Below are positions 31,901 to 41,185 of a DNA stretch of 64,000 bases, piece after piece. The notes below the pieces were generated by a model, which was not told the origin of the DNA, made no database searches, and saw nothing but the letters and a program-made list of their open reading frames with translations. The DNA comes from Closterium sp. NIES-65 (taxonomy: Eukaryota; Streptophyta; Zygnematophyceae; Desmidiales; Closteriaceae): the NCBI GenBank assembly GCA_948144175.1, contig CANXME010002067.1:1860001-1924000 (forward strand). Reading direction: 5' to 3'. The translations under genes were made by a program, and so were the position numbers. Each line of letters starts with the position of its first letter. Position 1 is the stretch's first letter.

Positions 31901-34178
31901 AGGACCGTTGATGCGGACGGTAGGTCCAGCCACCACGTGCTGTCCGATTCGCCCTTGAAATAGTTGGTAAGCTGCAAAGTTGATGGTGTCAAAACGCTTG
32001 GCAACACGAATCATCTCATCGAACGTAGTAGCGCTGCGGAGTTCGACCTCAGTGCGCATTTTTTGTTTCAGCCCACACTTGAATTTGTCCATCTGTTCAA
32101 CAATAGTGATGTCGGGGATCTCAAGCGCGAGCTTGCGAAAGTGGTTGATCTATTCAGCGACCGAGCGATGTTGGCGTAATTCAGCACCTTACTAGCTCGA
32201 TGGCGTTGACCAGCTCGAAGTTCAGTACGCGCGAAGCAGAAAACTCTTCCCAGATTGAAATCGTAGCATGGCAAGTGTGCCACTAAGTAGCAACTGCACC
32301 CTGCAACATCATACCGTCGTGCCGAGCCCGCTCCGCCCAGTTGACATGACAAAGCGAGAGGTATTTCTCCACTTGGAAAAGCCACCATCACACTGGTTAG
32401 AGACATTTTCTAGGGATGAACGGTTCAATTCGGGTGCTTTGGGTCGTGCAGAAACCACAGCAAGTGCTGGCGCCGGCACCTGTGTGCCCAGGAGTCCACG
32501 CTCCTGGAATTCGCCGAGAATCTGGTCACGCACCTCGCGTTTAATCTCTAGGCGCATATTCGCCACAAAATCGTTCTAGGGTTCCGGCGTCATATCAGAC
32601 GGCCCAGTTAAACGATCTTGACGAGGAGGTAGCAGCATTAGCAGACTTGAGAAACGGGTAGAAGATGCTCTCTGCAGTTCTCTGGAATTTGCAATGTGCC
32701 TTGAACAATTTTTACATAAAATTTTACAGGACTCATTCACAAATCGAGTCGCACTACCGAGTCGAGACACTGTGATTTTTTTATCTGGTAACCCAACCCT
32801 TCGAAATCAACCTCGCCTGGATATTCACAGATTGATTAATGCGGGATTGGATGACGAATTGTATAATTTAGAGAAATGAACTCAATCATGTGGGCTCTCT
32901 TCACTTTTCCCTCGATGGAACTCACAATCCAACGAGGTTGCTCAAGTTGCTGATGGTGGATGGAAAAGAACCACTCAAAGCGTTACCGTGGAGATGCCTG
33001 GTGATACATGCGAACAGTGTTACGGGTGGAAAGAAATACTGAATGCAACGAGAAAACAGAACTGTTATCTATACACACGGCTGGATATGTTGATAGGATA
33101 TTGTAAAACAACTGAGACCCCACACAAGGGGTGTGTGCCATGAATTTTGTACCCAAAAACAACGGAAAAGAAAAAGAAGACGAGGGATTGACTGAAGGAA
33201 ACATGGCATGCGGAAAAGTGTTTGTGATGAGCTCTACCTACTCCAAAAGTTGAGTAATGCCAATAACAACACAAATAGCTGCTAAACTTTTACATTGACT
33301 AAAAAAAACTGTGGTCCAAGAAACAGCCATGTTAAGAAGTCAAAGGAAATTGAGGCAACAGGGGCTACTCTGAGACTTGCACAAACATGCAAATATGTAC
33401 ACATTCAGAAGCAGCAGGAAAGGATATAGGGTGCATAACAACAGTGGTAGTGGAAATGCATAGCAGGATACGACAATGAGCTGACACAGATGTGCATGAA
33501 CACAATGCCTAGCAAGGAATCTGCATTGAAAAAGATTGGTCTTGAGAGGGAGAGGTCAGGACTAGCTTAGATTTTACCAAATCTGAGTGCAGCTTACAAA
33601 TGGTTGGATTGAAGACTCTGTTTTGGTCTGATAGAAGTAATGGTTGCCATATCTCGTGGCCCTGGGTTTTATCTGGTGAAATGCTACTAGCTTGACTTTA
33701 GAGAACTTCACTCTCTTTCTCCTGCCCATGTATAGAAGATTCAATATTTCGCTTGCCCATGTATATTGCCGCTTGAACATTGCACGGCAGGACCTTGTCG
33801 TGAGGGTAATGCGGAGAAATTTGTGGCCAGGTGGTCATCACTGTGAGGCTGGACCGATGACATCCATGGGTTCCAGATTCCCACGGATTACCGCAAAGCC
33901 CCAACCTTTCAACATGTGGAGGACCTCCCACAGCCTTGTCGTGGAACCAACCGAATACCACTCTAACAATCCTCGATGGCCCAAGCGACCTAGCTTGGCT
34001 CTCCTTGTTCATGATCAAACAAAACCAGAACCAGCTCAAGCTGTAGTTGCAGGCTTAAATCAGCCACGCAAAGGCAAAATCACAATCATACTCCTTCAAT
34101 ACTAACAGGAATTGAAGGCTAATCATGTTGCGGATGGTGGATGGAATAGACCCAATCAAGTTGTTACCAGATAGATCC
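25351..34178 (-). CDS. LRR receptor-like protein gene, six exons visible, partial
   Basis: Host gene inferred from six exons that share one reading phase: LRR exons 34178-34107, 32997-32926, 28241-28170 and 26883-26812 (each 72 bp, phase 2), a Cys-rich exon 26415-26288 and a stalk/transmembrane exon 25926-25351. All introns are GT-AG (donors GTTAGT, GTGAGT, GTCAGT, GTAAGG, GTTAGA, GTAAGA). The product would be a plasma-membrane receptor: LRRs and a Cys-rich cap outside, a Ser/Pro stalk, one helix, then a cytoplasmic part. The signal peptide and N-terminal cap upstream of 34178 and any kinase downstream of 25351 were not found, so kinase versus receptor-like protein is open. The 4.7-kb intron between the second and third LRR exons holds a hAT-like element and a Ty3 relic. 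Additional LRR exons could be missed. Confidence 0.8.
25600..25915 (-). repeat. 24-bp coding minisatellite in the receptor stalk
   Basis: Plus-strand unit GGCGATGGGGAGGGTGTTGG plus CAGT, about seven near-perfect copies followed by diverged ones. It encodes PTPSPSPL on the minus strand and lies inside the transmembrane exon. Confidence 0.92.
26288..26415 (-). CDS. Cys-rich exon after the LRRs
   Basis: 128 bp, TGCAG acceptor, GTTAGA donor. In the phase set by the LRR exons it reads [16 protein letters not shown], then a six-Cys run including [12 protein letters not shown] and ends CDKSPPG. A Cys cluster between LRRs and membrane is typical of an LRR C-terminal cap, and an unbroken frame in the predicted phase supports the exon. 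Confidence 0.8.
26812..26883 (-). CDS. LRR exon 4 seen (72 bp)
   Basis: TTGCAG acceptor, GTAAGG donor. Encodes [18 protein letters not shown] followed by ARLFDL, one LRR. Its last two bases join in frame to the first base of the Cys-rich exon. Confidence 0.87.
28170..28241 (-). CDS. LRR exon 3 seen (72 bp)
   Basis: CATCAG acceptor, GTCAGT donor. Encodes [18 protein letters not shown] followed by SSLVYL, one LRR. Confidence 0.87.
28593..29423. mobile_element. hAT-like non-autonomous element (831 bp) with internal satellite
   Basis: Ends TAGGCGTGAGCAGG and TTGCTCATCCCTA, the same inverted ends as the 34763-35094 element. Flanks TACAGCGG (28585-28592) and TGCAGCGG (29424-29431) agree at 7 of 8 bases, as for a hAT target duplication. 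Both ends are packed with GAACA/TGTTC words. The middle (about 28845-29125) is a degenerate tandem of roughly 60 bp (GCAGATCGGGCATTTCTCTG). No transposase. It lies in the intron between LRR exons 2 and 3. Confidence 0.8.
29760..32580 (-). mobile_element. Decayed Ty3/gypsy internal region in an intron
   Basis: Minus-strand fragments in the order expected for Ty3: gag (about 32566-31871, with [15 protein letters not shown] and a degraded zinc knuckle [16 protein letters not shown] near 31800), RT (about 30824-30260, with [22 protein letters not shown] and [12 protein letters not shown]) and the start of RNase H (about 29960-29765, [20 protein letters not shown]). Frames are broken by stops and indels. 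The RT catalytic motif reads LLND where Ty3 has YLDD. No LTRs found. Confidence 0.85.
32926..32997 (-). CDS. LRR exon 2 seen (72 bp)
   Basis: CACCAG acceptor, GTGAGT donor, phase 2. Encodes [18 protein letters not shown] followed by SNLVGL, one LRR. Separated from the next LRR exon by about 4.7 kb of transposon-bearing intron. Confidence 0.85.
34107..34178 (-). CDS. LRR exon 1 seen (72 bp)
   Basis: CATCAG acceptor, GTTAGT donor. Encodes one repeat of plant-type spacing ([17 protein letters not shown] then ISLQFL). Consensus LxGNxLxGxIPxxI is clear. Confidence 0.85.
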
Positions 34179-34762
34179 CTGATGACGCGCAAAGGGTTCC
34201 ATGCAAGGGAAGAGAAAAATAGAGTAAGTATTTGGTGGGAGAGGGAAGTGGAAAAAGAAAGAAAAAAAGTCGTGAGTGTTTAGCACAGAAATATGATAGC
34301 TTACCCACACTATACTAGGCTGTGCTGGTAGTGGAGATGTTATAGACAAAATTGAATGTGACCCGGGTACTTTTTTCAGTGGATGCCTCCAAATGTGAGC
34401 GCAATCATGTTTTCTTTACTTCAAGTGTGTACTTATAACCCGTTCGTGTAAAGAGCAGACATCACAAGAATGGACAACAAGAGATACAACAGGAGGCGCT
34501 GTTCTAAATGTTACAGAAGCACGCAATCATGTATGTACACCAAAGCAAGAGTGAAGAGTATAGCGTGCGGATCGATGTTGATTAGAGGCCAAAGTGGATA
34601 GCCAGGTGAACACATGTGCTCAAAACGATGTGTTGGGGTGCAAATCAATCAGAACATAGACATCACATATGGTGAAGACACTAGTTTTGTTGTCTATGTT
34701 TTGGTATAATCGAGTCAGCGAGCTGACCGCGGGCAAGAAAAAAAATCACTGCCAGTCGGAAG

Positions 34763-35094
34763 TAGGGATGAGCAAGGTGGCGAACACCTGTTCGGTTCGC
34801 CTCGAACGTGTTCGAGGCGAACCGAACAGGTTTAGTTTTTTAGCTCAAATCGTTCGCCGAACAGTGTTCGATGTTCGCCCGAACACGTTCGTGTTCGGGC
34901 CGCTGCTGAAATTTGCCCGCGACGAACACGAACAGTGTTCGAGGTTCGCCCGAACACGCCTCCACAGGCGAACAGCGAACACCTGTTTTTTCCTAAACTG
35001 TTCGCCGAACCGAACAGTGTTCGGTTCGGCAAAAGAGGGTGTTCGACAAGAGGCGAAGACGAACATGTTCGTGTTCGCCCTTTGCTCATCCCTA
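34763..35094. mobile_element. hAT-like MITE (332 bp) with perfect 8-bp target duplication
   Basis: Inverted ends TAGGGATGAGCAAGG and CTTTGCTCATCCCTA (14 of 15 match), flanked by GTCGGAAG at both 34755-34762 and 35095-35102. An 8-bp duplication and TAGGG-type ends fit hAT. The interior is an array of GAACA and TGTTC words, often as palindromes, resembling subterminal transposase sites; it can fold back. Apparent frames are by-products of these repeats. Confidence 0.9.
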
Positions 35095-35102
35095 GTCGGA
35101 AG

Positions 35103-35937
35103 GCATGCCATCTCGGGAGCCTCAACCCTAAAATTTCAGGGTTTAGGCTCCCGAATTGCATGTCTTAAGCCATGGGGTTTAGTTTTATTGCCTGCGGTCA
35201 GCATGCCGAGTTCCGACTCACTCAGTAGAGTCGTGTAGCGAAACGGTAGCGCCGCCAAGCGCTACTGAGTGAAATATATTGAATGATTTGCACCACTAGT
35301 GAGTGTTTTATCACTTCCCACCACTGCGGAAAGTTCTCTCTCCACGTCACTGTGTATGGGCAGGAGAGACATCCCTCGCATCTGACAGACTGTAATGAGC
35401 CATACTTGCTTGTCCCGGCTCGACCAGTTCACATGTTCAATCAGCTGCCCTCCTAACTGGTTTGCGATTCAGGTCATCATGGACTAGATTTTACAATGAT
35501 AGAGGCTAATGAAAAATAAGCACGCTCCCAGGCCGGGGCGCCATGATGAGTGAATAAGACATGATCATACGGCTGAACAAGGGCCGGCACAGTTGGGCCA
35601 GCCTGTTTGCAACACAGGCTAGACAGAACTTTCTGAATGTCCGGCCCGACCTGACCCTGGATTTTGCCCAGTTCGGGTTATGACTTTCAATGTCCTGGCC
35701 CGGCCGGGTCGAGTTGGTCCAGCCCAAACAAATACCCAACCCGATATCCAATTTCGAATCGGGAAACCCCAAGTCAATGTTGAGAACGCTAGACAGGTAA
35801 AGGAGTTCTGGAAGAAGTCAACTAGCTCTATGTCTGGAATTGGTTGCGATTTCTAGATCCTGTGTGGTGAAGATCGGTGTTATGGGAGAAAATGGTTGGG
35901 ATCAACATTCTTAGGCAAATCTGTGAGAAGGGGTGGG
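35103..35937. other. Spacer without identified gene
   Basis: No gene supported. It holds a hairpin at about 35114-35153 (CGGGAGCC ... GGCTCCCG with CCCTAAA and AGGGTTT in the stem). Possible 5' exons of the LRR receptor were searched for by the 72-bp pattern and not found. Confidence 0.45.
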
Positions 35938-36339
35938 CTACGAAAAACGATTTCGACATTTATTAGGCATGTCAGCCTCAGTGCGCGCGATTTCCCCGGT
36001 CCCCCACGGGTGTATGATGCCACATGCTGTGAGCACAGTGTCTAGCATCTACCTCCCCCATTCGGACCACTCCTCCTTGGGCAAGGCAGGGAGGGGAGTC
36101 GTGCGGGCCAAATAGGATACACCGCGCGAGACGCACCGAGACAGCAGCAGTCGCGCCAGCTGCGGCTCCATCCGCTCGATCAATCCCAGCGGCGCGCCCA
36201 TTGCCTCCAAGCTAGAGCGCACGAAAGGAGGTAGCCCTTGGGGTGCCGATGTAACTACCCAGCACTTTCAGCCCATCGCCGCTGAGTGGAACTCTCTCGG
36301 GCGGGGAGTAGTCTGCGGTTGACCCGTTGGACCATGCTC

Positions 36340-36480
36340 TGTCAGTAGATCTGCACTGTGGATGCTCGATTGATCCTGGAGAGGGTTACAGGAGCGTTCG
36401 CCTGGGGGGTTATGGGCGCACTCACCCGCTACTTAAACAAGCCTTCTTATCCCAATGGTCTAGTGGTTGGGATTCTGACA
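36340..36480 (+). repeat. TRIM 1 5' LTR (141 bp)
   Basis: TGTCAGTAGATC ... GGGATTCTGACA. The last 31 bp (from TCCCAATGG) are identical in all four TRIM LTRs of the window. Confidence 0.94.
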
Positions 36481-36510
36481 TGGTATCAGAGCGGTCTCGG
36501 GTTCGATTCC
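36456..36510 (+). promoter_or_regulatory. tRNA-like Pol III A and B boxes across the LTR/PBS boundary (TRIM 1)
   Basis: A box TGGTCTAGTGG at 36456-36466 (consensus TRGYNNARNGG) lies in the LTR; B box GGTTCGATTCC at 36500-36510 (consensus GGTTCRANNCC) lies just after the primer-binding site; the gap is 33 bp as in tRNA genes. The flanking CTCGGG...CCCGG pairs as a T stem, and TCTGA...TCAGA pairs around the LTR/PBS boundary. The 5' part resembles a Glu-type tRNA (ATGGTCTAGTGGTTxGGATTC). Promoter function is inferred. Confidence 0.7.
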
Positions 36511-36573
36511 CGGTGTATGCACATGTAGGCCGTTGCCGCTGTGCTTAGTCCTGGGCCTCCCAGTGTGGGGGGG

Positions 36574-36714
36574 TGTCAGTAGATCTGCACTGTGGATGCC
36601 CGATTGATCCTGGAGAGGGTTACAGGCGCGTTCGCCAGGGGGGTTATGGACGCACTCACCCGCTACTAATACAAGCCCTTTTATCCCAATGGTCTAGTGG
36701 TTGGGATTCTGACA
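36574..36714 (+). repeat. TRIM 1 3' LTR (141 bp)
   Basis: Same length and ends as 36340-36480. Carries a TTTT at 36679-36682 that the 5' copy lacks. Confidence 0.94.
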
Positions 36715-37380
36715 TGCTCCGCACTTAGCGAGGTTGTGCCTCAGCCCGATTTCCGCAAGGAGGCTCGTGAAGTGATCAAAAGTGGCCGCGCACGACGACG
36801 GGTCCCCCAAGAAAGTCACGTCATCTGCGTAGGCCAAGCAGATGACATCCGGGTGTGCCTCCGCAACGGCTTTCAGAGCTGGATGCATGGCAGCGGCAAA
36901 AAGGAGGGGGCCGAGGGGGTCTCCTTGGCGGACTCCAGTCTCGCTGAGCAAAGGAGCGTGGCTGAACGCTGCGTCCAGGTGCAGCGTGGACGGTTGACCG
37001 TAAGAGAAGTTCACCAAGGGTAGTAGCGATTCCAGCTGCGAGCCTTTTAGTGCTGTCGCTATGGCGAGGCGGTCAACGCTGTTGAAAGCATTAGCTAAAT
37101 CCGCTTGCAAGACTAGCGCATCCTGATTTGCCGAGGTAAAGGTTCTAACTATGTGAATCACTGCTTCGGCTCCTCCTGGAACAGCTACACCAAACTGTAA
37201 AGGTAAGAAGAATTCTCTGGCCGCCTCTGCTAGCTGGGTAAGTGCTGCCTTGGCTGCTAGACGGAGGATGCATTCGCCTATTGCGATTGGCCTGGTTCCT
37301 CCGTCGGGCTTGTCTAGGGCTATCAGCCGTGATGCAGTAAGAAGTCCCCCAATCTCCGAGCGCAGCTTCCCGCGAATGAG

Positions 37381-40245
37381 ATGGTTGCTGGCATACGTGT
37401 GAAGGGGGAGCCCGATGAGGTGCTTGGCTGCCCGACGTGCATTCAAGCCAAGTTCACCCGGTTTCCGTTCCCTAGTTCAGAGGCAACGGCAAAGGCACCG
37501 CTTGATGAGGTGGTGATGGACGTGGTGGGCCCCCTGAAGCTTGGAGCTGCTGGAGCTGAGTATTTTCTCACCATTGTCGATGTCTACACCCGCATGAATT
37601 GGGTGTATGTGCTGGCCAAGAAGAGCGACGTGGCTGAAACGTTGAAGACGGATTGGTTCCCGATGGTGGAGCGGCAACAAGACCGTCTAGTCAAGTCAAT
37701 CCGCACCGATCGAGGGGGGGAGTTCCTGAGCAAGGAGTTTGGGTTGTGGCTGAAGAAGAATGGTATTCGGCACTCCCTCACCATGCCATACTCCCCTGCA
37801 ATGAATGGCATCGCCGAGCGAGCGAACCGCACAATCACGGAGGCGGCACGCGGGCTGCTCATTGAAGCCGGGCTACCCGACTATTTCTGGCCTGATGCGG
37901 TGCGGAGCGCATGTGTGGCCAAGAACAGAGCCTTGGCTCATGTGGGAGCAGACAAATGGGTGCCCTATGTGGAGTGGCTAGGAAGGAAGCCAAAAGTGGA
38001 TATGCTTCGGGTGTTCGGGTGCATGTGCATGGCGCTCGTGCCTAAGCATCTTCGGCACAACAAGCTTGGTGCCAAGGCGGTGTGGGCCGTGCACTTGGGC
38101 ATGGCTCAAAACAGCAAGGGATGGCTTCTTTGGGACCCATTCACCAAGAAGTTATTGGTGAGCAGGGACTGCAAGTTCATGGAGAACTTCATGTACAAGG
38201 ATTGGAAGGCGGAGAATGAGGCGAAGATAGGCGTGCGGTTTGGGGAGGTGAAGAGTTCCGGTTTGGAGCATGTGGAGCTGCCTTTGGAGCTGAGCAGTGG
38301 CAGCACTACCACAAGGCAATCTTCCCTTGTAAATGGGGGAGAGGAGGCCAATGATGCAGAGGAAGAAGAGGAGGAGGTGCAGCAAGTGAGCGAGCATGCA
38401 CCGTCACTCCCTTCCCGCACTACGAGTGCTCCACGGATTCGAGCCACACCGCAGCAATGCCAAGGCCCTCAAGTCCCTGCAGCTGAGGAGGATGGAAGGG
38501 GGAAGAGGAGAGTTCAACTCCTTAATAGGCTGACCTATGATGCACTTGGAAAGCAAGGCAAGACAGCCCTGGCCGGAGCGGCAATGATGGTCGGAGACGA
38601 CGAGGAGAGTGACTACGAGGAGTGTGCCTTCGCGTTCTTCTCTCCGGTGGAGATGCCGGGAGAACCAGCAACTCTCAAGGAGGCTTTGGAGAGTAGTGAT
38701 GGTGAGGAGTGGAAGAAGGCCATGGAGAATGAGCTGAAGAGCATCGAGGAGAATGACCCGTTTGAATTGGTGGAGATACCGGAGGGGCGTACGGCGATAA
38801 CGTCCAAGTGGCTCTTCAAAATCAAGTCGGATGCCGACGGCAAGATCGAGCGTTACAAGTCTAGGCTTGTAGCCAAGGGGTACCAGCAGAAATAGAAGGT
38901 GGACTTCAAGGAGCTGTTTGCCCCTGTGGTGAAGCCGACGACGCTGCGAACCCTATTCGCGGGAGCCGCCATCAAAGGATGGGTGGTGAAGCAAATGGAC
39001 ATTGTGACGGCATTCCTTAACGGCATCCTTGAGGAGGAGATTTTTATGGCGCAGCCAGAGGGGTTTGATGATGGTAGTGGCAGAGTGTGGAAGCTGAAGA
39101 AGGCCCTCTATGGGCTGAAGCAGGCCCCTAGGCAATGGTACATGAAGCTGCGCGAAGTGTTGGAGGAGATCGGCTTCACTCCCTCAACGGCCGATCACTC
39201 CTTGTTCATGCTTGGCGAGGGGGAGCAGAGGAGCTTCATGGTGGTTTATGTGGATGACATTCTCATATTCTCACCCTCCTCTGACCTTGTGAAGGAGGTG
39301 ATGCTGAAGCTGCATGACAAGTTCAAGTGCAAGTCCCTTGGTGACGTGAACTTCTACCTTGGGCTCCACATCGAACGAGACGTGGAGAAGCGGAGCATGC
39401 GAGTGCACCAACGGAAGTACCTGGAGGCATTGGCTGCCAACTTTGGCCAGAGTGAAGGTCATGTGGCTACTCCCTTTCCGGCTGGGTTCAAGTGTGTGAA
39501 GGGACCAGAGGAGGAGAGCGTTTGCGAAGAGGAGAGGCGCCGATTTCACTCGTTGGTGGGCAGCCTCATGTATGCGGCGGTAAACACCCGACCGGACGTC
39601 GCGTTTGCTACCGGGCAGCTGGCTAGGGTTGTGCAATGCCCTAATGAGGAGCAGGTAGCAGCTGGAATGAGGGTGGCCAAGTTTCTTGGCCAAACACCGA
39701 CCGTTGGGCTGCAATACTCGGCGGCGGCACAAAGGCGCCAAAAGGGCGCGGATGGTGTTGAACCCGGGCGTTTGTACCTCACCGCCTACTCGGATGCTTC
39801 ATATGCATCAGAACCAGAGGACATGACAAGTGTGGGAGGCTTCATATGCTGTGTTGGTGGAGGCCCAACTGCTTGGGAGAGCAAGAAGCAGGTTGACCAA
39901 GCTTTGAGCTCGGTGGAGTCCGAGTACATGACACTCTTCCGTGCCGTACGGGAGATTGTGTGGCAGCGGCGTTTGTTGGCTGAATTGGGGGAGGAGCAGC
40001 AAGGACCTACCCCACTGTATTGTGACAGCCAGGGTGCCATTGCTCTTGCTAAGAACCCTGTGTTGCATGGACTCACAAAGCACATGAGGGTGAAGTGGCA
40101 TTGGACGAGGAGCATGGTAACCGCGGGTGAAGTTGAGTTGCGCTACGTGAAGACCACGGGGCAGCCGGCTGACATGATGACCAAGAGGCTGGTGGAGCAG
40201 CAGCATTGGAAGTGTTGCAAGCTGGCTGGGATGGCTCTGAACTGA
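37381..40245 (+). pseudogene. Copia E pol (integrase, RT, RNase H; one TAG)
   Basis: One frame interrupted only by TAG 38893-38895, where the related F copy has Glu (QQKEKVDF). No native start; truncated at the 5' side. Visible: CPTCIQAKFTRFPFP pre-integrase end, integrase with VVMDVVGPL, RTDRGGEF and NGIAERANRT, an acidic region, RT with KQMDIVTAFLNG and YVDDILIF, RNase H with YSDASYAS, SVESEYM, CDSQGA and MMTKRL. Ends TGA after LAGMALN. Apart from the stop and missing gag and protease, the catalytic motifs are intact. Lineage differs from A-D: no Gly-rich or GGAEP segments. Confidence 0.92.
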
Positions 40246-40273
40246 GAGAGCAACATATCCTAAGGCCAACAAT

Positions 40274-40286
40274 CCGAGGGGGAGTT
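40274..40286 (+). promoter_or_regulatory. Polypurine tract of Copia E
   Basis: CGAGGGGGAGTT directly before the TGTTGG start of the LTR. The same GAGGGGGAGTT stands before the F 3' LTR on the other strand. Confidence 0.75.
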
Positions 40287-40890
40287 TGTTGGTGCAACCC
40301 TATGGTTTGCACTCGGCTTGTTGTCCGTGTGCATGCATGTGTGTGTGTATGGAATGGTATGAGAGCATGGGATAATATATATTTCATGCTTATAATTGTG
40401 TGTGAATGTTGAGTCATGATGTCGAGTGTGTGTGTTGAGTCAATAGCGAGTTATCGCTAGACGCGTGTTACGCGGTCGTTTGTGTCTCGCGCGCGGTTTC
40501 TATTTTGTCGTGCGCGGTTTCTATTTTGTCCTGTGTCGAACGTTCGGTGTGTCGCAGGTGTGTGCAGCAGACCCATCAAGAACTCAAGGATGAGTTTGTG
40601 ATGAAGAGCCCGAGCCTTGGTGTCAAGCCTCAAGTGATTTCGAAGCTCGCCAAAAGGGTACACCTCAAGATATTGAAGATAGTTACATTACTTTGTGTAG
40701 CGTAACATTTCACTTGGTGTAGGCCCTAGTGAAGGGTAGTTTCGAGACCCTTCGTGGTTGGGGACAGTGTGGCACTGTTCCACATCACTGTACCTCGGCT
40801 CTTGGGGTTTGTAGGAGCTGGGAGTCATTCCCAACTCGTAACTCTTCCTAACTCTTTCTATCTTATGTTCTAAGACTATAGTGGCTGCCA
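40287..40890 (+). repeat. 3' LTR of Copia E (right end uncertain)
   Basis: Begins TGTTGGTGCAACCC. Its first 95 bp recur at 24645. Contains a near-perfect direct repeat GCGCGGTTTCTATTTTGTC near 40490-40530. No second full copy exists in the window to fix the end. Confidence 0.6.
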
Positions 40891-41185
40891 TGGTGCCGTT
40901 CGTTCAAACCAACGCTGTGTCGTCAATACTTGGTCAAATTGTGCGATCTAAATTGCCTAGTGTAGGCGACAATAAGACGCTCCAGATCCAAATTGAATCA
41001 AGTCATTTGCAGCTGTGACCAGAACGATATGAACGTTTGAAGCCGCTGTGCAGAAATCCGACTGTGCACTCTATCTTTCGTTTTAGGCACATTGGAGCCT
41101 ACTGTGACTATAACAAGAAGGGGTTGCGGCAGCGGGGGCACAGCGGGAGAGCGAGGGGGCAGGAGCAGGAGAGAGTGAGGTGTGT
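40891..41185. other. Spacer between Copia E and F
   Basis: About 300 bp with no gene seen; purine-rich near 41120-41180. Confidence 0.4.

Larger units (their letters stand above)
36340..36714 (+). mobile_element. TRIM 1 with tRNA-type promoter boxes (375 bp)
   Basis: Terminal-repeat retrotransposon in miniature: LTR 36340-36480, primer-binding site TGGTATCAGAGC at 36481, 93-bp interior, G7 polypurine end (36567-36573), LTR 36574-36714. Perfect target duplication TGCTC (36335-36339 and 36715-36719) inside the LINE. LTRs are 141 bp each and differ at about eight positions, so the insertion is not new. No coding capacity. Confidence 0.95.
35938..37378 (-). mobile_element. LINE (non-LTR) fragment, RT domain, carrying a TRIM
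   Basis: Minus-strand ORF2 piece: ALDKPDGGTRPIAIGE, ADLANAFNSVDRLAI, GVRQGDPLGPLLF and the catalytic LAYADDVTF, then, beyond the TRIM at 36340-36714, GDGLKVLGSYIGTP, MGAPLGLIERMEPQLARLL and LPKEEWSEWG. The frame resumes directly when the TRIM and one TGCTC copy are taken out of consideration. A frameshift near 36215 and a TAG at 36049-36051 disable it. The 5' end is cut at about 37378, where Copia E sequence begins. RT is the LINE type with YADD, unlike all others in the window. Confidence 0.9.
37379..40890 (+). mobile_element. Copia E, 5'-truncated
   Basis: Starts inside the pre-integrase region at the LINE junction and continues through integrase, RT, RNase H, polypurine tract and 3' LTR. 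No 5' LTR, so it is a rearranged or truncated copy. The right end of the LTR is unresolved; about 40890 is a guess. Confidence 0.88.

Noticed and set aside
34660-35240. GAACANNNTGTTC words as steroid-receptor-like response elements
   Set aside because: No such receptors are expected in the green lineage; the words fit repeated transposon ends.
36445-36520. A genuine tRNA gene at TRIM 1
   Set aside because: A and B boxes and partial pairing exist, but there is no acceptor stem and no normal anticodon loop, and the primer-binding site occupies the anticodon arm. Recorded as a tRNA-like promoter.
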